Assembly: GCA_904501955.1 (NCBI GenBank)
Contig: CAJGCY010000038.1
Coordinates: 1 to 18,067 of the forward strand
DNA: 18,067 nucleotides
Direction of reading: 5' to 3'
Origin: an uncultured Akkermansia sp.
GTDB taxonomy: Bacteria; Verrucomicrobiota; Verrucomicrobiia; Verrucomicrobiales; Akkermansiaceae
Part shown: positions 6,852 through 14,756 of the stretch, one piece after another
Layout: every line of letters begins with the position of its first letter
How positions within the stretch are numbered: position 1 is the stretch's first letter
Translations under genes and position numbers: made by a program
Notes under the pieces: model-generated
What the model was told of the DNA's origin: nothing
The model's input: the letters and a program-made list of their open reading frames with translations, nothing else
Database searches by the model: none

Positions 6852-8816
6852 ATGAACGAAATCAAGTTTCCCGTAAGCGACTACATGCCGGATTCCTGCA
6901 TTCCGGATGGTCCCATTGCTGAGAAGTGGACGAAGTACAAGCGCGAGGCCAAGCTCATCAACCCGAACAACCGCCGTAAGTACACCGTGCTTATCGTGGG
7001 TTCCGGTCTTGCCGGTGGCTCCGCTGCCGCTACTCTTGCTGAGCTCGGTTACAATGTGAAGTGCTTCTGCTACCAGGACAGTCCCCGCCGCGCTCACTCC
7101 ATCGCCGCTCAGGGCGGTGTAAACGCAGCTCACAACTATCAGAACGACGGTGACTCCGTATACCGTCTCTTCTACGACACCGTGAAGGGTGGCGACTTCC
7201 GCGCTCGTGAGGCCAACGTATACCGCCTTGCTGAGGTTTCCTGCAACATCATCAACCAGTGCGTGGCTCAGGGTGTTCCCTTCGGCCGCGAATACGGTGG
7301 TTTGCTCGACAACCGCTCCTTCGGTGGTTCTCAGCTCAAGCGTACCTTCTACAGCCGTGGTCAGACCGGCCAGCAGTTGCTGCTGGGTTGCTACCAGGCC
7401 ATGGAGAAGGAAATCGGTAAGGGTCACATCGAGATGCACCCCCGCACCGAGATGATGGATCTCGTGGTTGTAGACGGCCACGCCAAGGGCATCGTAGTGC
7501 GCGACATGGTGACCGGTGAGATTAAGAGCTATGCCGGTGATACCGTGCTGCTCGCTACCGGTGGTTATGGCCGCGTGTTCTTCCTTTCCACCAACGCCAT
7601 GGGCTGCAACGTGGGTGCTGCCTGCGCTTGCTGGAAGAAGGGCGCCTACTTCGCCAACCCCTGTTTCACTCAGATTCACCCCACCTGCATTCCCGTTAAG
7701 GGTGATTACCAGAGCAAGCTGACGCTCATGTCCGAGTCTCTGCGTAACGACGGCCGTATTTGGGTACCCAAGAGCCGTGAGGTGGCTGCCAAGATTCGCA
7801 AGGGCGAGATGAAGCCCTCCGACGTGGCTGAGAATGACCGCGACTACTACTTGGAGCGCAAGTACCCCTCCTTCGGTAACCTTGCCCCGCGTGATATCTC
7901 CTCCCGTGCCGCTAAGGAAGCCTGTGACGACGAGCGCGGTGTTGCCAACACCGGCCGTGGCGTGTTCCTTGACTTCAAGGACGCAATCAACCGCATGGGC
8001 AAGGAGTGGATTGACGGCCAGTACGGCAACCTCTTCGAGATGTACGAGGAAATCACGGACGTGGATCCCCACGAGCAGCCGATGATGATTTACCCCGCCT
8101 CTCACTACACCATGGGTGGTCTGTGGGTGGACTACAACCTCATGTCCTCCATCCCCGGTCTGCACGTGCTCGGTGAGGCTAACTTCTCTGACCACGGTGC
8201 TAACCGCCTCGGCGCTTCCGCCCTCATGCAGGGTCTCTCCGACGGTTACTTCGTCATCCCCGCCACGCTTCCCACCTACCTCACCACGCAGAAGCCCGGC
8301 AGCATCACCACCGCTGCTCCGGAGTTCAAGGAGGCTGAGGACGAGGTGAAGGCCCGCATCAAGAAGATGATGGACGTTAAGGGCACCAAGACCCCGGACG
8401 AAATCCACCGCGAGCTCGGTAAGCTTGTGTGGGAGGACGTAGGCATGGGCCGTACCAAGGAGTCCCTGATGGACGCCATTGAGAAGATTCCCGCCATCCG
8501 TGAGGAGTTCTGGACCAACGTGAAGGTTGTAGGCAGCATGGAAGGCATGAACCAGGAGCTTGAGAAGGCTTGGCGTGTAGCCGCCTACCTCGACTTCGCT
8601 GAGGTTCTTTGCTACGACGCCCTCAACCGTGAGGAGTCCTGCGGCGCTCACTTCCGTCTTGAGCACCAGCTGGCCGACGGTGAGGCTAAGCGTGATGACG
8701 CTAACTACGCCTACGTAGCCTGCTGGGAGTACAAGGGCACAGGCGAACTGCCGGTTCTGCACAAGGAGCCGCTCACCTTCGACACTGTACACTTGGCCAT
8801 CCGTTCCTACAAGTAA
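6852..8816 (+). CDS. sdhA: Succinate dehydrogenase/fumarate reductase flavoprotein subunit
   Basis: The 654-residue protein is the catalytic FAD subunit. A dinucleotide-binding motif GSGLAGGSAA (50-59) opens the FAD domain. H82 in RAHSIAAQGG is the residue that carries covalent FAD in this family. Substrate and catalytic residues are visible in QIHPT (274-278), APRDISSRA (345-353), ASHYTMGG (416-423) and GANRLGASAL (449-458). Length and the FGREYGG and TFYSRGQTGQQ motifs fit the Bacteroidota/Wolinella-type flavoproteins (about 650 residues). It converts succinate and fumarate on the cytoplasmic side; direction cannot be decided from sequence. It starts 24 bases after sdhC without a Shine-Dalgarno. 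TTA, CTA and TCA codons are absent across the gene, leaving a spurious 653-codon antisense frame. Confidence 0.97.
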   Translation: MNEIKFPVSDYMPDSCIPDGPIAEKWTKYKREAKLINPNNRRKYTVLIVGSGLAGGSAAATLAELGYNVKCFCYQDSPRRAHSIAAQGGVNAAHNYQNDGDSVYRLFYDTVKGGDFRAREANVYRLAEVSCNIINQCVAQGVPFGREYGGLLDNRSFGGSQLKRTFYSRGQTGQQLLLGCYQAMEKEIGKGHIEMHPRTEMMDLVVVDGHAKGIVVRDMVTGEIKSYAGDTVLLATGGYGRVFFLSTNAMGCNVGAACACWKKGAYFANPCFTQIHPTCIPVKGDYQSKLTLMSESLRNDGRIWVPKSREVAAKIRKGEMKPSDVAENDRDYYLERKYPSFGNLAPRDISSRAAKEACDDERGVANTGRGVFLDFKDAINRMGKEWIDGQYGNLFEMYEEITDVDPHEQPMMIYPASHYTMGGLWVDYNLMSSIPGLHVLGEANFSDHGANRLGASALMQGLSDGYFVIPATLPTYLTTQKPGSITTAAPEFKEAEDEVKARIKKMMDVKGTKTPDEIHRELGKLVWEDVGMGRTKESLMDAIEKIPAIREEFWTNVKVVGSMEGMNQELEKAWRVAAYLDFAEVLCYDALNREESCGAHFRLEHQLADGEAKRDDANYAYVACWEYKGTGELPVLHKEPLTFDTVHLAIRSYK

Positions 8817-8851
8817 AGATACGTTCTAAACTCTAAATTTTACACACAATT

Positions 8852-9619
8852 ATGGCAAATCTTAATCTTACGCTCAAGGTTTGGCGCCAGGAGTCCGCAG
8901 AGGCACAGGGCCGCATCGAGACCTACAAGGCGAAGAACATCCCGGATGAGGCTTCCTTCCTCGAGATGCTTGACATCGTGAACGAGGAGCTCGTGCACGA
9001 GGGCAAGGAGCCCATCCACTTCGACCACGACTGCCGAGAGGGCATTTGCGGTATGTGCTCCCTGACCATCAACGGTGTTCCCCACGGTGGTAAGAAGGTC
9101 ACGACCTGCCAGCTGCACATGCGCCAGTTCAAGGATGGCGACACCATCTGGATTGAGCCGTTCCGCGCTGCTGCATTCCCCCTGCTGCGCGACCTCGTGG
9201 TAGACCGTACTGCTCTGGACAACATCATCGCCGCCGGCGGTTTCGTGGACGTGCGCACCGGCGCTGCCCCGAACGCCAACAACATGCCCGTGCGCAAGAA
9301 GACGGCTGACGCCGCTTTCGACGCCGCTGCATGCATCGGCTGCGGTGCTTGCGTAGCCAGCTGCAAGAACAGCGCCGCTATGCTCTTCACCTCCGCCAAG
9401 GCTGCTCACCTCAATCTGCTGCCCCAGGGTCACCCGGAGAAGAACAAGCGCGTTCTCGCCATGGTGCGCCAGATGGACGCCCTCGGCTTCGGTAACTGCA
9501 CCAACCTCTACGAGTGCGAGGCAGCTTGCCCGAAGGGTATCAGCGTGGACAACATCGCCAAGCTGAACCGCGACTACATGATCGCCTGCGCCTCCGAGGC
9601 ATTCGGCGTATTCTCCTGA
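8852..9619 (+). CDS. sdhB: Succinate dehydrogenase/fumarate reductase iron-sulfur subunit
   Basis: The 255-residue protein has all the cysteines for three clusters. The [2Fe-2S] ligands are C61, C66, C69 and C86 (CREGICGMC, then TTC). The [4Fe-4S] ligands are C161, C164, C167 and C226 (CIGCGAC, then CP). The [3Fe-4S] ligands are C171, C216 and C222. It transfers electrons between the flavin of SdhA and the hemes of SdhC. It starts 35 bases after sdhA and ends 26 bases before a strong intrinsic terminator, which makes sdhCAB a closed unit. Codon bias matches sdhA, and an antisense frame covering the gene is a by-product of that bias. Confidence 0.97.
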   Translation: MANLNLTLKVWRQESAEAQGRIETYKAKNIPDEASFLEMLDIVNEELVHEGKEPIHFDHDCREGICGMCSLTINGVPHGGKKVTTCQLHMRQFKDGDTIWIEPFRAAAFPLLRDLVVDRTALDNIIAAGGFVDVRTGAAPNANNMPVRKKTADAAFDAAACIGCGACVASCKNSAAMLFTSAKAAHLNLLPQGHPEKNKRVLAMVRQMDALGFGNCTNLYECEAACPKGISVDNIAKLNRDYMIACASEAFGVFS

Positions 9620-9645
9620 TAGCCGCACACACAACATCAACTTTC

Positions 9646-9680
9646 ACCACCGGAGAGCCAAGTGCCTCCGGTGGTTTTTT
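9646..9680 (+). terminator. Rho-independent terminator of sdhCAB
   Basis: A perfect 10-base-pair stem, ACCACCGGAG (9646-9655) with CTCCGGTGGT (9666-9675), encloses a 10-base loop and runs directly into a T tract (9675-9680). The -35 box of the next gene begins 2 bases later, so the terminator and next promoter are tightly packed. Confidence 0.92.
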
Positions 9681-9681
9681 C

Positions 9682-9709
9682 TTGCCATTACGTAGCCACA
9701 TGATATAAT
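9682..9709 (+). promoter_or_regulatory. Promoter of the GT2 glycosyltransferase gene
   Basis: TTGCCA (9682-9687) and a perfect TATAAT (9704-9709) are spaced by 16 bases. The predicted start near 9716 leaves an 11-base, C/A-rich leader without a Shine-Dalgarno before the ATG at 9727. Confidence 0.7.
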
Positions 9710-9726
9710 AACCCCCACACCGCACC

Positions 9727-10614
9727 ATGAAGTTTTACATCGTTACTCCTACGTTTAATGCAATCAGCTGGTTGCAGCGTTGCGTGCGCTCCGTCGCAGA
9801 CCAAGCATTGCCGGGAGTACAGGTGCACCACCACGTGCAAGACGGCGCCTCGAACGACGGCACGGCTGAGTGGCTCAGCGAATGGCAAGCAGCCCATGCC
9901 GATACACCGAATTACACCTTTACCTTCGAAAGCGCCAAAGATGCCGGCATGTACGATGCCATCAACACCGCATGGAGCAAAATGCCCGAAGATGCGGATG
10001 TAACCGCCCACCTCAACAGTGACGAGCAATACCTGCCCGGCGCGCTGGAGGGCATCGCCAAAGCACTGGACGCGAATCCGCATGCCGAGGTAGCCTTGGG
10101 CACCTACATCATTGTGGATGCAGAGAGCCGCTACATTTGCCACCGTCGCCCCATCATGCCACATAAGTGGACCAGCCAGACGGTGTGCGAGATTATCACG
10201 TGCTCCTGCTTCCACCGAGCGGAGGCGTTCCGCAAGCACGGCATTCGCTTCGACTCACGCTGGCGAGCCATTGCGGATGTCGCGTTCTACCGCGACTTGG
10301 TAAACGCCTCCCCGCGTTTCCTCGTGCTGCCGGAGCTGTTCACCACCACCTTTACCGTAACCGGCTCCAACTTGGCATGGACCGCGACCTCACAGCGCGA
10401 ATGGGATGAGCTTTGCTCCGCCCTGCCCTGGTACGTTTCCAAACGCCACGGCTTCGCCTACCGCTGGTGCAACCTCAAGCGCCGCCTGCGCGACATGTTC
10501 TGCACCGCCCCTTCCTCCTATTCCCTTTTCCTCCCCTCCGCCACGGAGCGCAGCACCATCACCATCAAACACCCCACCCCCCACTGGGGCCGCCGCGTCC
10601 AAGGGGAGGAGTAA
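9727..10614 (+). CDS. Family 2 (GT-A) glycosyltransferase
   Basis: The 295-residue protein starts with the GT-A nucleotide-sugar fold: FYIVTPTFNAISWLQRCVRS (3-22), the DGASNDGT loop (39-46), KDAGMYDAIN (71-80) and LNSDE (96-100), which corresponds to the metal-binding DxD region. The KDAGMYDAIN plus LNSDE combination is typical of GT2 enzymes that build surface polysaccharides or lipopolysaccharide. No membrane helix is evident, so it is cytoplasmic or membrane-associated. Donor and acceptor cannot be predicted. The C-terminal 70 residues are basic and aromatic (HGFAYRWCNLKRRLRD) and may contact the membrane. It is a single-gene unit with its own promoter, and it ends only 5 bases from the converging acyltransferase gene. 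Confidence 0.9.
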   Translation: MKFYIVTPTFNAISWLQRCVRSVADQALPGVQVHHHVQDGASNDGTAEWLSEWQAAHADTPNYTFTFESAKDAGMYDAINTAWSKMPEDADVTAHLNSDEQYLPGALEGIAKALDANPHAEVALGTYIIVDAESRYICHRRPIMPHKWTSQTVCEIITCSCFHRAEAFRKHGIRFDSRWRAIADVAFYRDLVNASPRFLVLPELFTTTFTVTGSNLAWTATSQREWDELCSALPWYVSKRHGFAYRWCNLKRRLRDMFCTAPSSYSLFLPSATERSTITIKHPTPHWGRRVQGEE

Positions 10615-10619
10615 TTCCC

Positions 10620-11576
10620 TTAATTTCGTCCGCCGTATAGGGCTGTGCCCAATATGGGAATGGAGCGCGTCAGGCAGTATATGCTGTATGCTGCAAGAAA
10701 CAGCACGATGGATGCCGGAACAATCAACCAAAGAGGCACATCAGTGGGACAAATGGCTATTTTAGCCGCCAGCGTGAAGCTCACGCACTGAACCACGTAA
10801 ATACCGAGGGTTCCCTTTCCCATTTGACTCAACAAGCGGAAATTGATAAAGCGCATCAGAGCCAAGAAAATAATACCGGAAACTACGGCGGCGGCAATAC
10901 GGAAGCTCCATATTCCCAATGAATCCCACTGCAGCTTCAACGGGCTCAAATACATGTACCAATGATTGCGGTAGCAGTAGAAAATCACAACAGCAACCGG
11001 CAACACCCCCAACCAACGCCAATTAAAGTGACACGTCTGTACCCCCTTGTATCGGCAGTACATCCCCATCAAGAAAAACGGCCACACAAAGCTCAGATAC
11101 GGTCCATACGGAAGAGCCTCCGGCTGTAAAACAGACACAAGAATCGGCAGCAGTGCAGCAGCGGCCTTCCACAGGCGATTTTGCCATAGCTGCATCATGG
11201 CAGCAAAGCAGAAACACTCAAACAAGCTCCACAAAAACCACATGCAATGGTACGCACCAAGAACAGCCTGCCATGAATCTTTACCTTGCCACAGCAACAA
11301 AGCTACCTGTAGCGACCCAATCGTTGCTATGGGCAGCAGTAATCTTACCGCGCGCTTCGGTATCACTTTCAGCCCATCTTTGTTGAGGCTTCCCAAAGCA
11401 AAATACCCACTTACCCACATAAACAGCGGCACATGGAACAAGTAAATCGCCTTGAAGAGCGGGTTCGCAAAAAAATGCCCGGCGTCCATCAGCTGAATGG
11501 TATGCCCCAACACCACCAACCACATGAGCACCGCACGGCAGTTGTCCCAGTAGGCATCTCTGGCGGGAGCACTCAT
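10620..11576 (-). CDS. Acyltransferase family 3 membrane protein
   Basis: The 318-residue protein is a polytopic membrane O-acyltransferase. The family's catalytic R-X10-H pattern is seen at R14 and H25 (RAVLMWLVVLGH). FHVPLFMWVSGYF and a central GAYHCMWFLWSLFECF segment also fit Acyl_transf_3. The ATG at 11576 overlaps the TGA of the upstream glycosyltransferase as ATGA, a translational-coupling arrangement. It is preferred over an open upstream extension of 19 codons that is not hydrophobic and lies inside the previous gene. Such enzymes move acetyl or succinyl groups onto membrane-borne or exported glycans; the acceptor here is unknown. Unlike the OafA-type protein at 14757, it lacks an SGNH domain. 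Confidence 0.88.
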   Translation of the reverse strand: MSAPARDAYWDNCRAVLMWLVVLGHTIQLMDAGHFFANPLFKAIYLFHVPLFMWVSGYFALGSLNKDGLKVIPKRAVRLLLPIATIGSLQVALLLWQGKDSWQAVLGAYHCMWFLWSLFECFCFAAMMQLWQNRLWKAAAALLPILVSVLQPEALPYGPYLSFVWPFFLMGMYCRYKGVQTCHFNWRWLGVLPVAVVIFYCYRNHWYMYLSPLKLQWDSLGIWSFRIAAAVVSGIIFLALMRFINFRLLSQMGKGTLGIYVVQCVSFTLAAKIAICPTDVPLWLIVPASIVLFLAAYSIYCLTRSIPILGTALYGGRN

Positions 11577-12823
11577 TTTTCCGCAACGGCTTTGGCGTAA
11601 ATTTCGTTCAGCACCTCCATTTTGGCATCCCACGTGAACTTCTCACAGCGGGCGAGGGCGCCGGTGGAAAGGCGGCGGCGGTCATCCTCATGCGAAGCGA
11701 GGAAATCCAGATGGCGAGCATAGTCCGCAATGACTTGCTTACGGGATTGGATGGGGATTTTAATGCCGGAGGTCTCATCAATCACGGTAGAGAACCCGCA
11801 GTGGTCAAGCGCAATGATGGGCAAGCCATAGCGGAATGCCTCAAAGACCACGGTAGAGGTATCCTCGCGCACGCTGGTGATGCAGAAGACGTGGCTGGTG
11901 GCCATGATGTGGAAAGCCTCTTCGCGCGGCACAAAACCATGGAAAGTAACCACCTCATCCAGCCCGAGCTTATGCGCCAGCGCCTTCCAAGCGGCCATGC
12001 GCGGGCCACGGCTCAGCACGTGCAGCTCCACCTTCTCCTTGCAAAGCGGCAATGCATGCAAGAGCAAATCCAGAGCCTTGCGGGGAATGTGCTCCCCTGC
12101 CCAGCAGATGCGCAGAGGCGTGCCGGGCTCATGCACGGAGGGCTCATACTTGGTGTGATTGGTTTCCAGCCCCACCTCATTCATCAACACGGCTTCACGC
12201 TGCCAAAAAGCCTGAATCTCCTCCACGGCTTTCGTGGTACTGGTCAAAATGGTGTGGCTGTGAGCCGCAGCAGCGCGAGCAGCACGTCCCCAGCGTTTCT
12301 GAATAAAGTTCAGCACGTTGCGCGCGGCAAAATGCAGGCAACCGCCCAAGCCCAAGCTGCCCATCAAGCACCACGGCGTATCCGTGAAGCCCCCCAGCGG
12401 TCCCCAAATAAACGGCTTACCCAATTTCCACAAATAACCGGGCTCGCGGAAGCCGGAAATGGTCACTTGGTGCACAATATCAAAGTTTTCCTTTTTATCC
12501 AGCTCCACCGCGTACTCATAGGCACGCTTGTGCCATGCACGGTAGAACCAATAATAGCTGGGTGGCCATATTTTACGCAGCGTATCATGATGATAGCGGC
12601 GGATAAAGTGGAACGTGATGTTGCGCACCGCCTCCGGATGCTGCTCCGCAAAGGTCGTCAACTTCTCCTTAAACTCCCATTCCTCCACCAGCACATGCAC
12701 ATCATGAAAACGCGCAATGTTCGACGCAAAGTTCCACCCCATCCCCGGCTCTGAGCCGTAACCGGGGTCGCATGCATAACAACCGAGCAAAATCTTGAGC
12801 CTCCGCGGGGCGCTTTCCGTCAT
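11573..12823 (-). CDS. Family 4 (GT-B) glycosyltransferase
   Basis: The 416-residue protein has a GT-B fold. The N-terminal domain begins ILLGCYACDPGYGSEPGMGW (11-30), a signature found in family 1/4 glycosyltransferases of exopolysaccharide clusters. The C-terminal domain shows the donor-binding E-X7-E motif at E320 and E328 (EDTSTVVFE), followed by AFRYGLPIIA. WAGEHIPRKALDLLLHAL (241-258) is the usual first strand-helix of that domain. The substrate is unknown. It is the first gene of a two-gene operon with the acyltransferase, consistent with a glycan that is extended and then acylated. A near-consensus promoter with a predicted 4-base leader precedes the ATG. Confidence 0.92.
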   Translation of the reverse strand: MTESAPRRLKILLGCYACDPGYGSEPGMGWNFASNIARFHDVHVLVEEWEFKEKLTTFAEQHPEAVRNITFHFIRRYHHDTLRKIWPPSYYWFYRAWHKRAYEYAVELDKKENFDIVHQVTISGFREPGYLWKLGKPFIWGPLGGFTDTPWCLMGSLGLGGCLHFAARNVLNFIQKRWGRAARAAAAHSHTILTSTTKAVEEIQAFWQREAVLMNEVGLETNHTKYEPSVHEPGTPLRICWAGEHIPRKALDLLLHALPLCKEKVELHVLSRGPRMAAWKALAHKLGLDEVVTFHGFVPREEAFHIMATSHVFCITSVREDTSTVVFEAFRYGLPIIALDHCGFSTVIDETSGIKIPIQSRKQVIADYARHLDFLASHEDDRRRLSTGALARCEKFTWDAKMEVLNEIYAKAVAEK

Positions 12824-12833
12824 ATCGCCTCAT

Positions 12834-12862
12834 ATTGTAACGGCTCCCCCCTGCACTGTCAA
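12834..12862 (-). promoter_or_regulatory. Promoter of the GT4-acyltransferase operon
   Basis: On the minus strand, a perfect TTGACA (12857-12862), a 17-base spacer and TACAAT (12834-12839) are seen. The predicted start is near 12827, 4 bases before the ATG at 12823. The next -35 box on the opposite strand is about 42 bases away. Confidence 0.78.
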
Positions 12863-12904
12863 GCTCATATCCCCCAATTTAACGGGCTTCACCTAAGAAG
12901 TTAC

Positions 12905-12933
12905 TTGACTTAAGGGCTGCTATCTGCTAAAAA
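12905..12933 (+). promoter_or_regulatory. Promoter of the aldolase-dus-acyltransferase operon
   Basis: TTGACT (12905-12910) and TAAAAA (12928-12933) are spaced by 17 bases. The predicted start near 12940 gives a 5-base leader before the ATG at 12945. The -10 box is weak (4 of 6), but the -35 box is strong. Confidence 0.55.
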
Positions 12934-12944
12934 GAACCTAACTT

Positions 12945-13769
12945 ATGGCCAATCCTGAACTTTATATCAAGCCGGCTCTGCCTGACCGTATCTTCCCCTG
13001 GGAGAACTACGATCCGCAGACACGTGAAGAAATCGATGAGTTTTTCAACAGCCCCGAGGTGCGCGTCATCAAAGAGCGCATGGTGGACATGGGGCGCCGC
13101 CTTTGGGCCCGCGAGTACGTAGACGGCAACGGCGGCAATCTGTCCGTCCGTGTAGCCAAGGACCTCGTGCTCTGCTCCCCCACACTGTGCTCCAAGGGCT
13201 TCATGACCGTCGAGGACATCTGCCTTGTGGACATGAACGCCGGACAGCTTTGCGGCTACCGCCCCGCCACCAGCGAGGTGAAGACCCACATCGCCATGAT
13301 GAAGGAGGTAGGTGTGAACGCCTGCATCCACGCGCATCCCCCGTGCTGCAACGCCTTCCTCTTTGCGGGCAAGGTACCGCCGAACGGCATCAACCCCGAG
13401 GCTGACATCTTCCTCGGCCACATCCCGCTGGCTCCGTACGGCACCCCCGGCTCTCCCGAGACGGCTGAGGCTGTGGCAAAGGCTTGCCACCAGAGCACCG
13501 TGGTCTTCATGGAGAACCACGGTGTCATCACCGGTGCCCGCCACATTGAGGAGGCAGAGTGGTTCATGGAGAACGCCGATGCCTACTGCAAGATGGTACT
13601 CTTTGCAGACATGCACGGCGGTGGCCTGAACCAGGTGGACGAAGCCGGTATTGCAGACTTCCTGCAAATCCGCAAGAACATCGGTTATGCCGTTCCGGAG
13701 GGTCAGCCCCTCTACAACATGCGTGAGTACAACGGCTACACCATGGGCATTGCCGGTAAGAAGGACTAA
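12945..13769 (+). CDS. Class II aldolase/adducin family protein, fuculose-phosphate aldolase-like
   Basis: The 274-residue protein has the class II aldolase fold and zinc site. Visible are GNGGNLSVR (61-69), SPTLCSKGF (78-86), the proposed catalytic glutamate E111 in SEVKTH, zinc ligands H129 and H131 in HAHPP, and H192 in ENHGV. The HAHPP form is closer to fuculose-1-phosphate aldolases than to ribulose-5-phosphate epimerases. The protein is longer than FucA (about 215 residues) through an N-terminal extension of about 35 residues. Its likely reaction is cleavage of a sugar phosphate to dihydroxyacetone phosphate and an aldehyde; the exact sugar is not fixed by sequence. Codon use is as biased as that of sdhA, suggesting high expression. 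No fucose kinase or isomerase gene is nearby, so I give no gene symbol. Confidence 0.88.
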   Translation: MANPELYIKPALPDRIFPWENYDPQTREEIDEFFNSPEVRVIKERMVDMGRRLWAREYVDGNGGNLSVRVAKDLVLCSPTLCSKGFMTVEDICLVDMNAGQLCGYRPATSEVKTHIAMMKEVGVNACIHAHPPCCNAFLFAGKVPPNGINPEADIFLGHIPLAPYGTPGSPETAEAVAKACHQSTVVFMENHGVITGARHIEEAEWFMENADAYCKMVLFADMHGGGLNQVDEAGIADFLQIRKNIGYAVPEGQPLYNMREYNGYTMGIAGKKD

Positions 13770-13805
13770 TCCTCCACCCGGCAAGCAACACTCACACACT
13801 TAACA

Positions 13806-14735
13806 ATGCACGCCGGTGTGCGCACAGCGCTTGCTCCCATGCAAGACGTCACGGATCTCGCGTTCATGCGAGTTCTGGCGCGCATCGGCTCCCTGCCGGA
13901 TTTATTCGTTACGGCCTACTTTCGCAGCACACCGACCACCTGCGCCATAGCAGAGGCGAACTTGCGCTGCATTGAGGAGAACGAAACCGGCGTGCCTATT
14001 CTGGCACAACTGGCAGGTAGCGAGGCAGCTCCGCTCGTGCGCGATGCCGAGCGGTTGCTGCAGCTGCCCGTCGCCGGCATCAACCTCAACGCCGGCTGCC
14101 CTTCCCCCTTGGTCAATCGCCACGGTGCGGGTGCAGGGCTTCTGCGCGACCTCCCCGCGCTGGCGGCAGCCCTACAAGGGCTCAGGGCCTGCGTGCCCGC
14201 CGGTCAATTCAGCGTAAAATGCCGCCTCGGCTGGGAGGACACTGTGGAGTTCCCCGCCATTTTGGAGCACATACGTGCCGCCGCACCGGACTACGCCATG
14301 GTGCACGCCCGCACCCGCAAAGCGCTTTACAAACCGGGCACCATTTGCGAGGCAGCCGTGCAGCAGGCCGTGCGCACCCTCCCCTGCCCCGTCATGGGCA
14401 ATGGCGATATTGGCACCGCCGCGGAGGCGCAGCGCTGGCTCACCCACATCAGCCCTGCCGGGGTCATGATAGGCCGTGGCGCCGTGCGCAATCCCTACAT
14501 TTTCCGCGAAATCAAGGGTGGCCCGCCCCCCACTGCGGATGAGATGAAACACTACTACCGCGTGCTGGTGGAGGAGACAGACCGCATCCTCCACACCAAG
14601 CGCACGCCCGCGGGGCACTGCAACCGCATGAAAAAATACCTCGCTTACTGCTACCCGGATTTCACCCCGGAGCAAGAATACACCCTGCGCCGCTGTACGG
14701 ATATTGACACCATGCTGCGCATCCTCTGTGATTGA
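13806..14735 (+). CDS. tRNA-dihydrouridine synthase, DusC-like
   Basis: The 309-residue protein is an FMN-dependent Dus enzyme that reduces uridines in tRNA. The TIM-barrel marks are ALAPMQDVTD (8-17), ILAQLAG (65-71), the catalytic-cysteine motif NAGCPSP with C98, VKCRLGWED near 137, VHARTR near 162, MGNGDI and MIGRGAVRNP. After the cysteine the sequence reads LVNRHGAGAGLL instead of the K-V form of DusA/DusB. This resembles the NRH form of the DusC group, so U16 is a possible target by homology. The protein acts in the cytoplasm. It starts 36 bases after the aldolase gene, with no promoter or Shine-Dalgarno in the gap, so it is probably cotranscribed with it. The linkage to the aldolase has no evident biochemical reason. 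Confidence 0.92.
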   Translation: MHAGVRTALAPMQDVTDLAFMRVLARIGSLPDLFVTAYFRSTPTTCAIAEANLRCIEENETGVPILAQLAGSEAAPLVRDAERLLQLPVAGINLNAGCPSPLVNRHGAGAGLLRDLPALAAALQGLRACVPAGQFSVKCRLGWEDTVEFPAILEHIRAAAPDYAMVHARTRKALYKPGTICEAAVQQAVRTLPCPVMGNGDIGTAAEAQRWLTHISPAGVMIGRGAVRNPYIFREIKGGPPPTADEMKHYYRVLVEETDRILHTKRTPAGHCNRMKKYLAYCYPDFTPEQEYTLRRCTDIDTMLRILCD

Positions 14736-14756
14736 TTTTTCCACCCTCCCTTTTCC

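Noticed and set aside
6831..8792. A 653-codon open frame antisense to sdhA
   Set aside because: It is codon-register aligned with sdhA and exists because sdhA avoids TTA, CTA and TCA codons. Its translation is Leu/Val/His-rich without domain character. The same holds for long antisense frames over sdhB, the aldolase, the ankyrin gene and the GT4 gene.
11577..11633. N-terminal extension of the acyltransferase by 19 codons
   Set aside because: It lies inside the GT4 gene, while the ATG at 11576 forms a normal ATGA overlap and starts directly before the conserved YWDNCRA segment.
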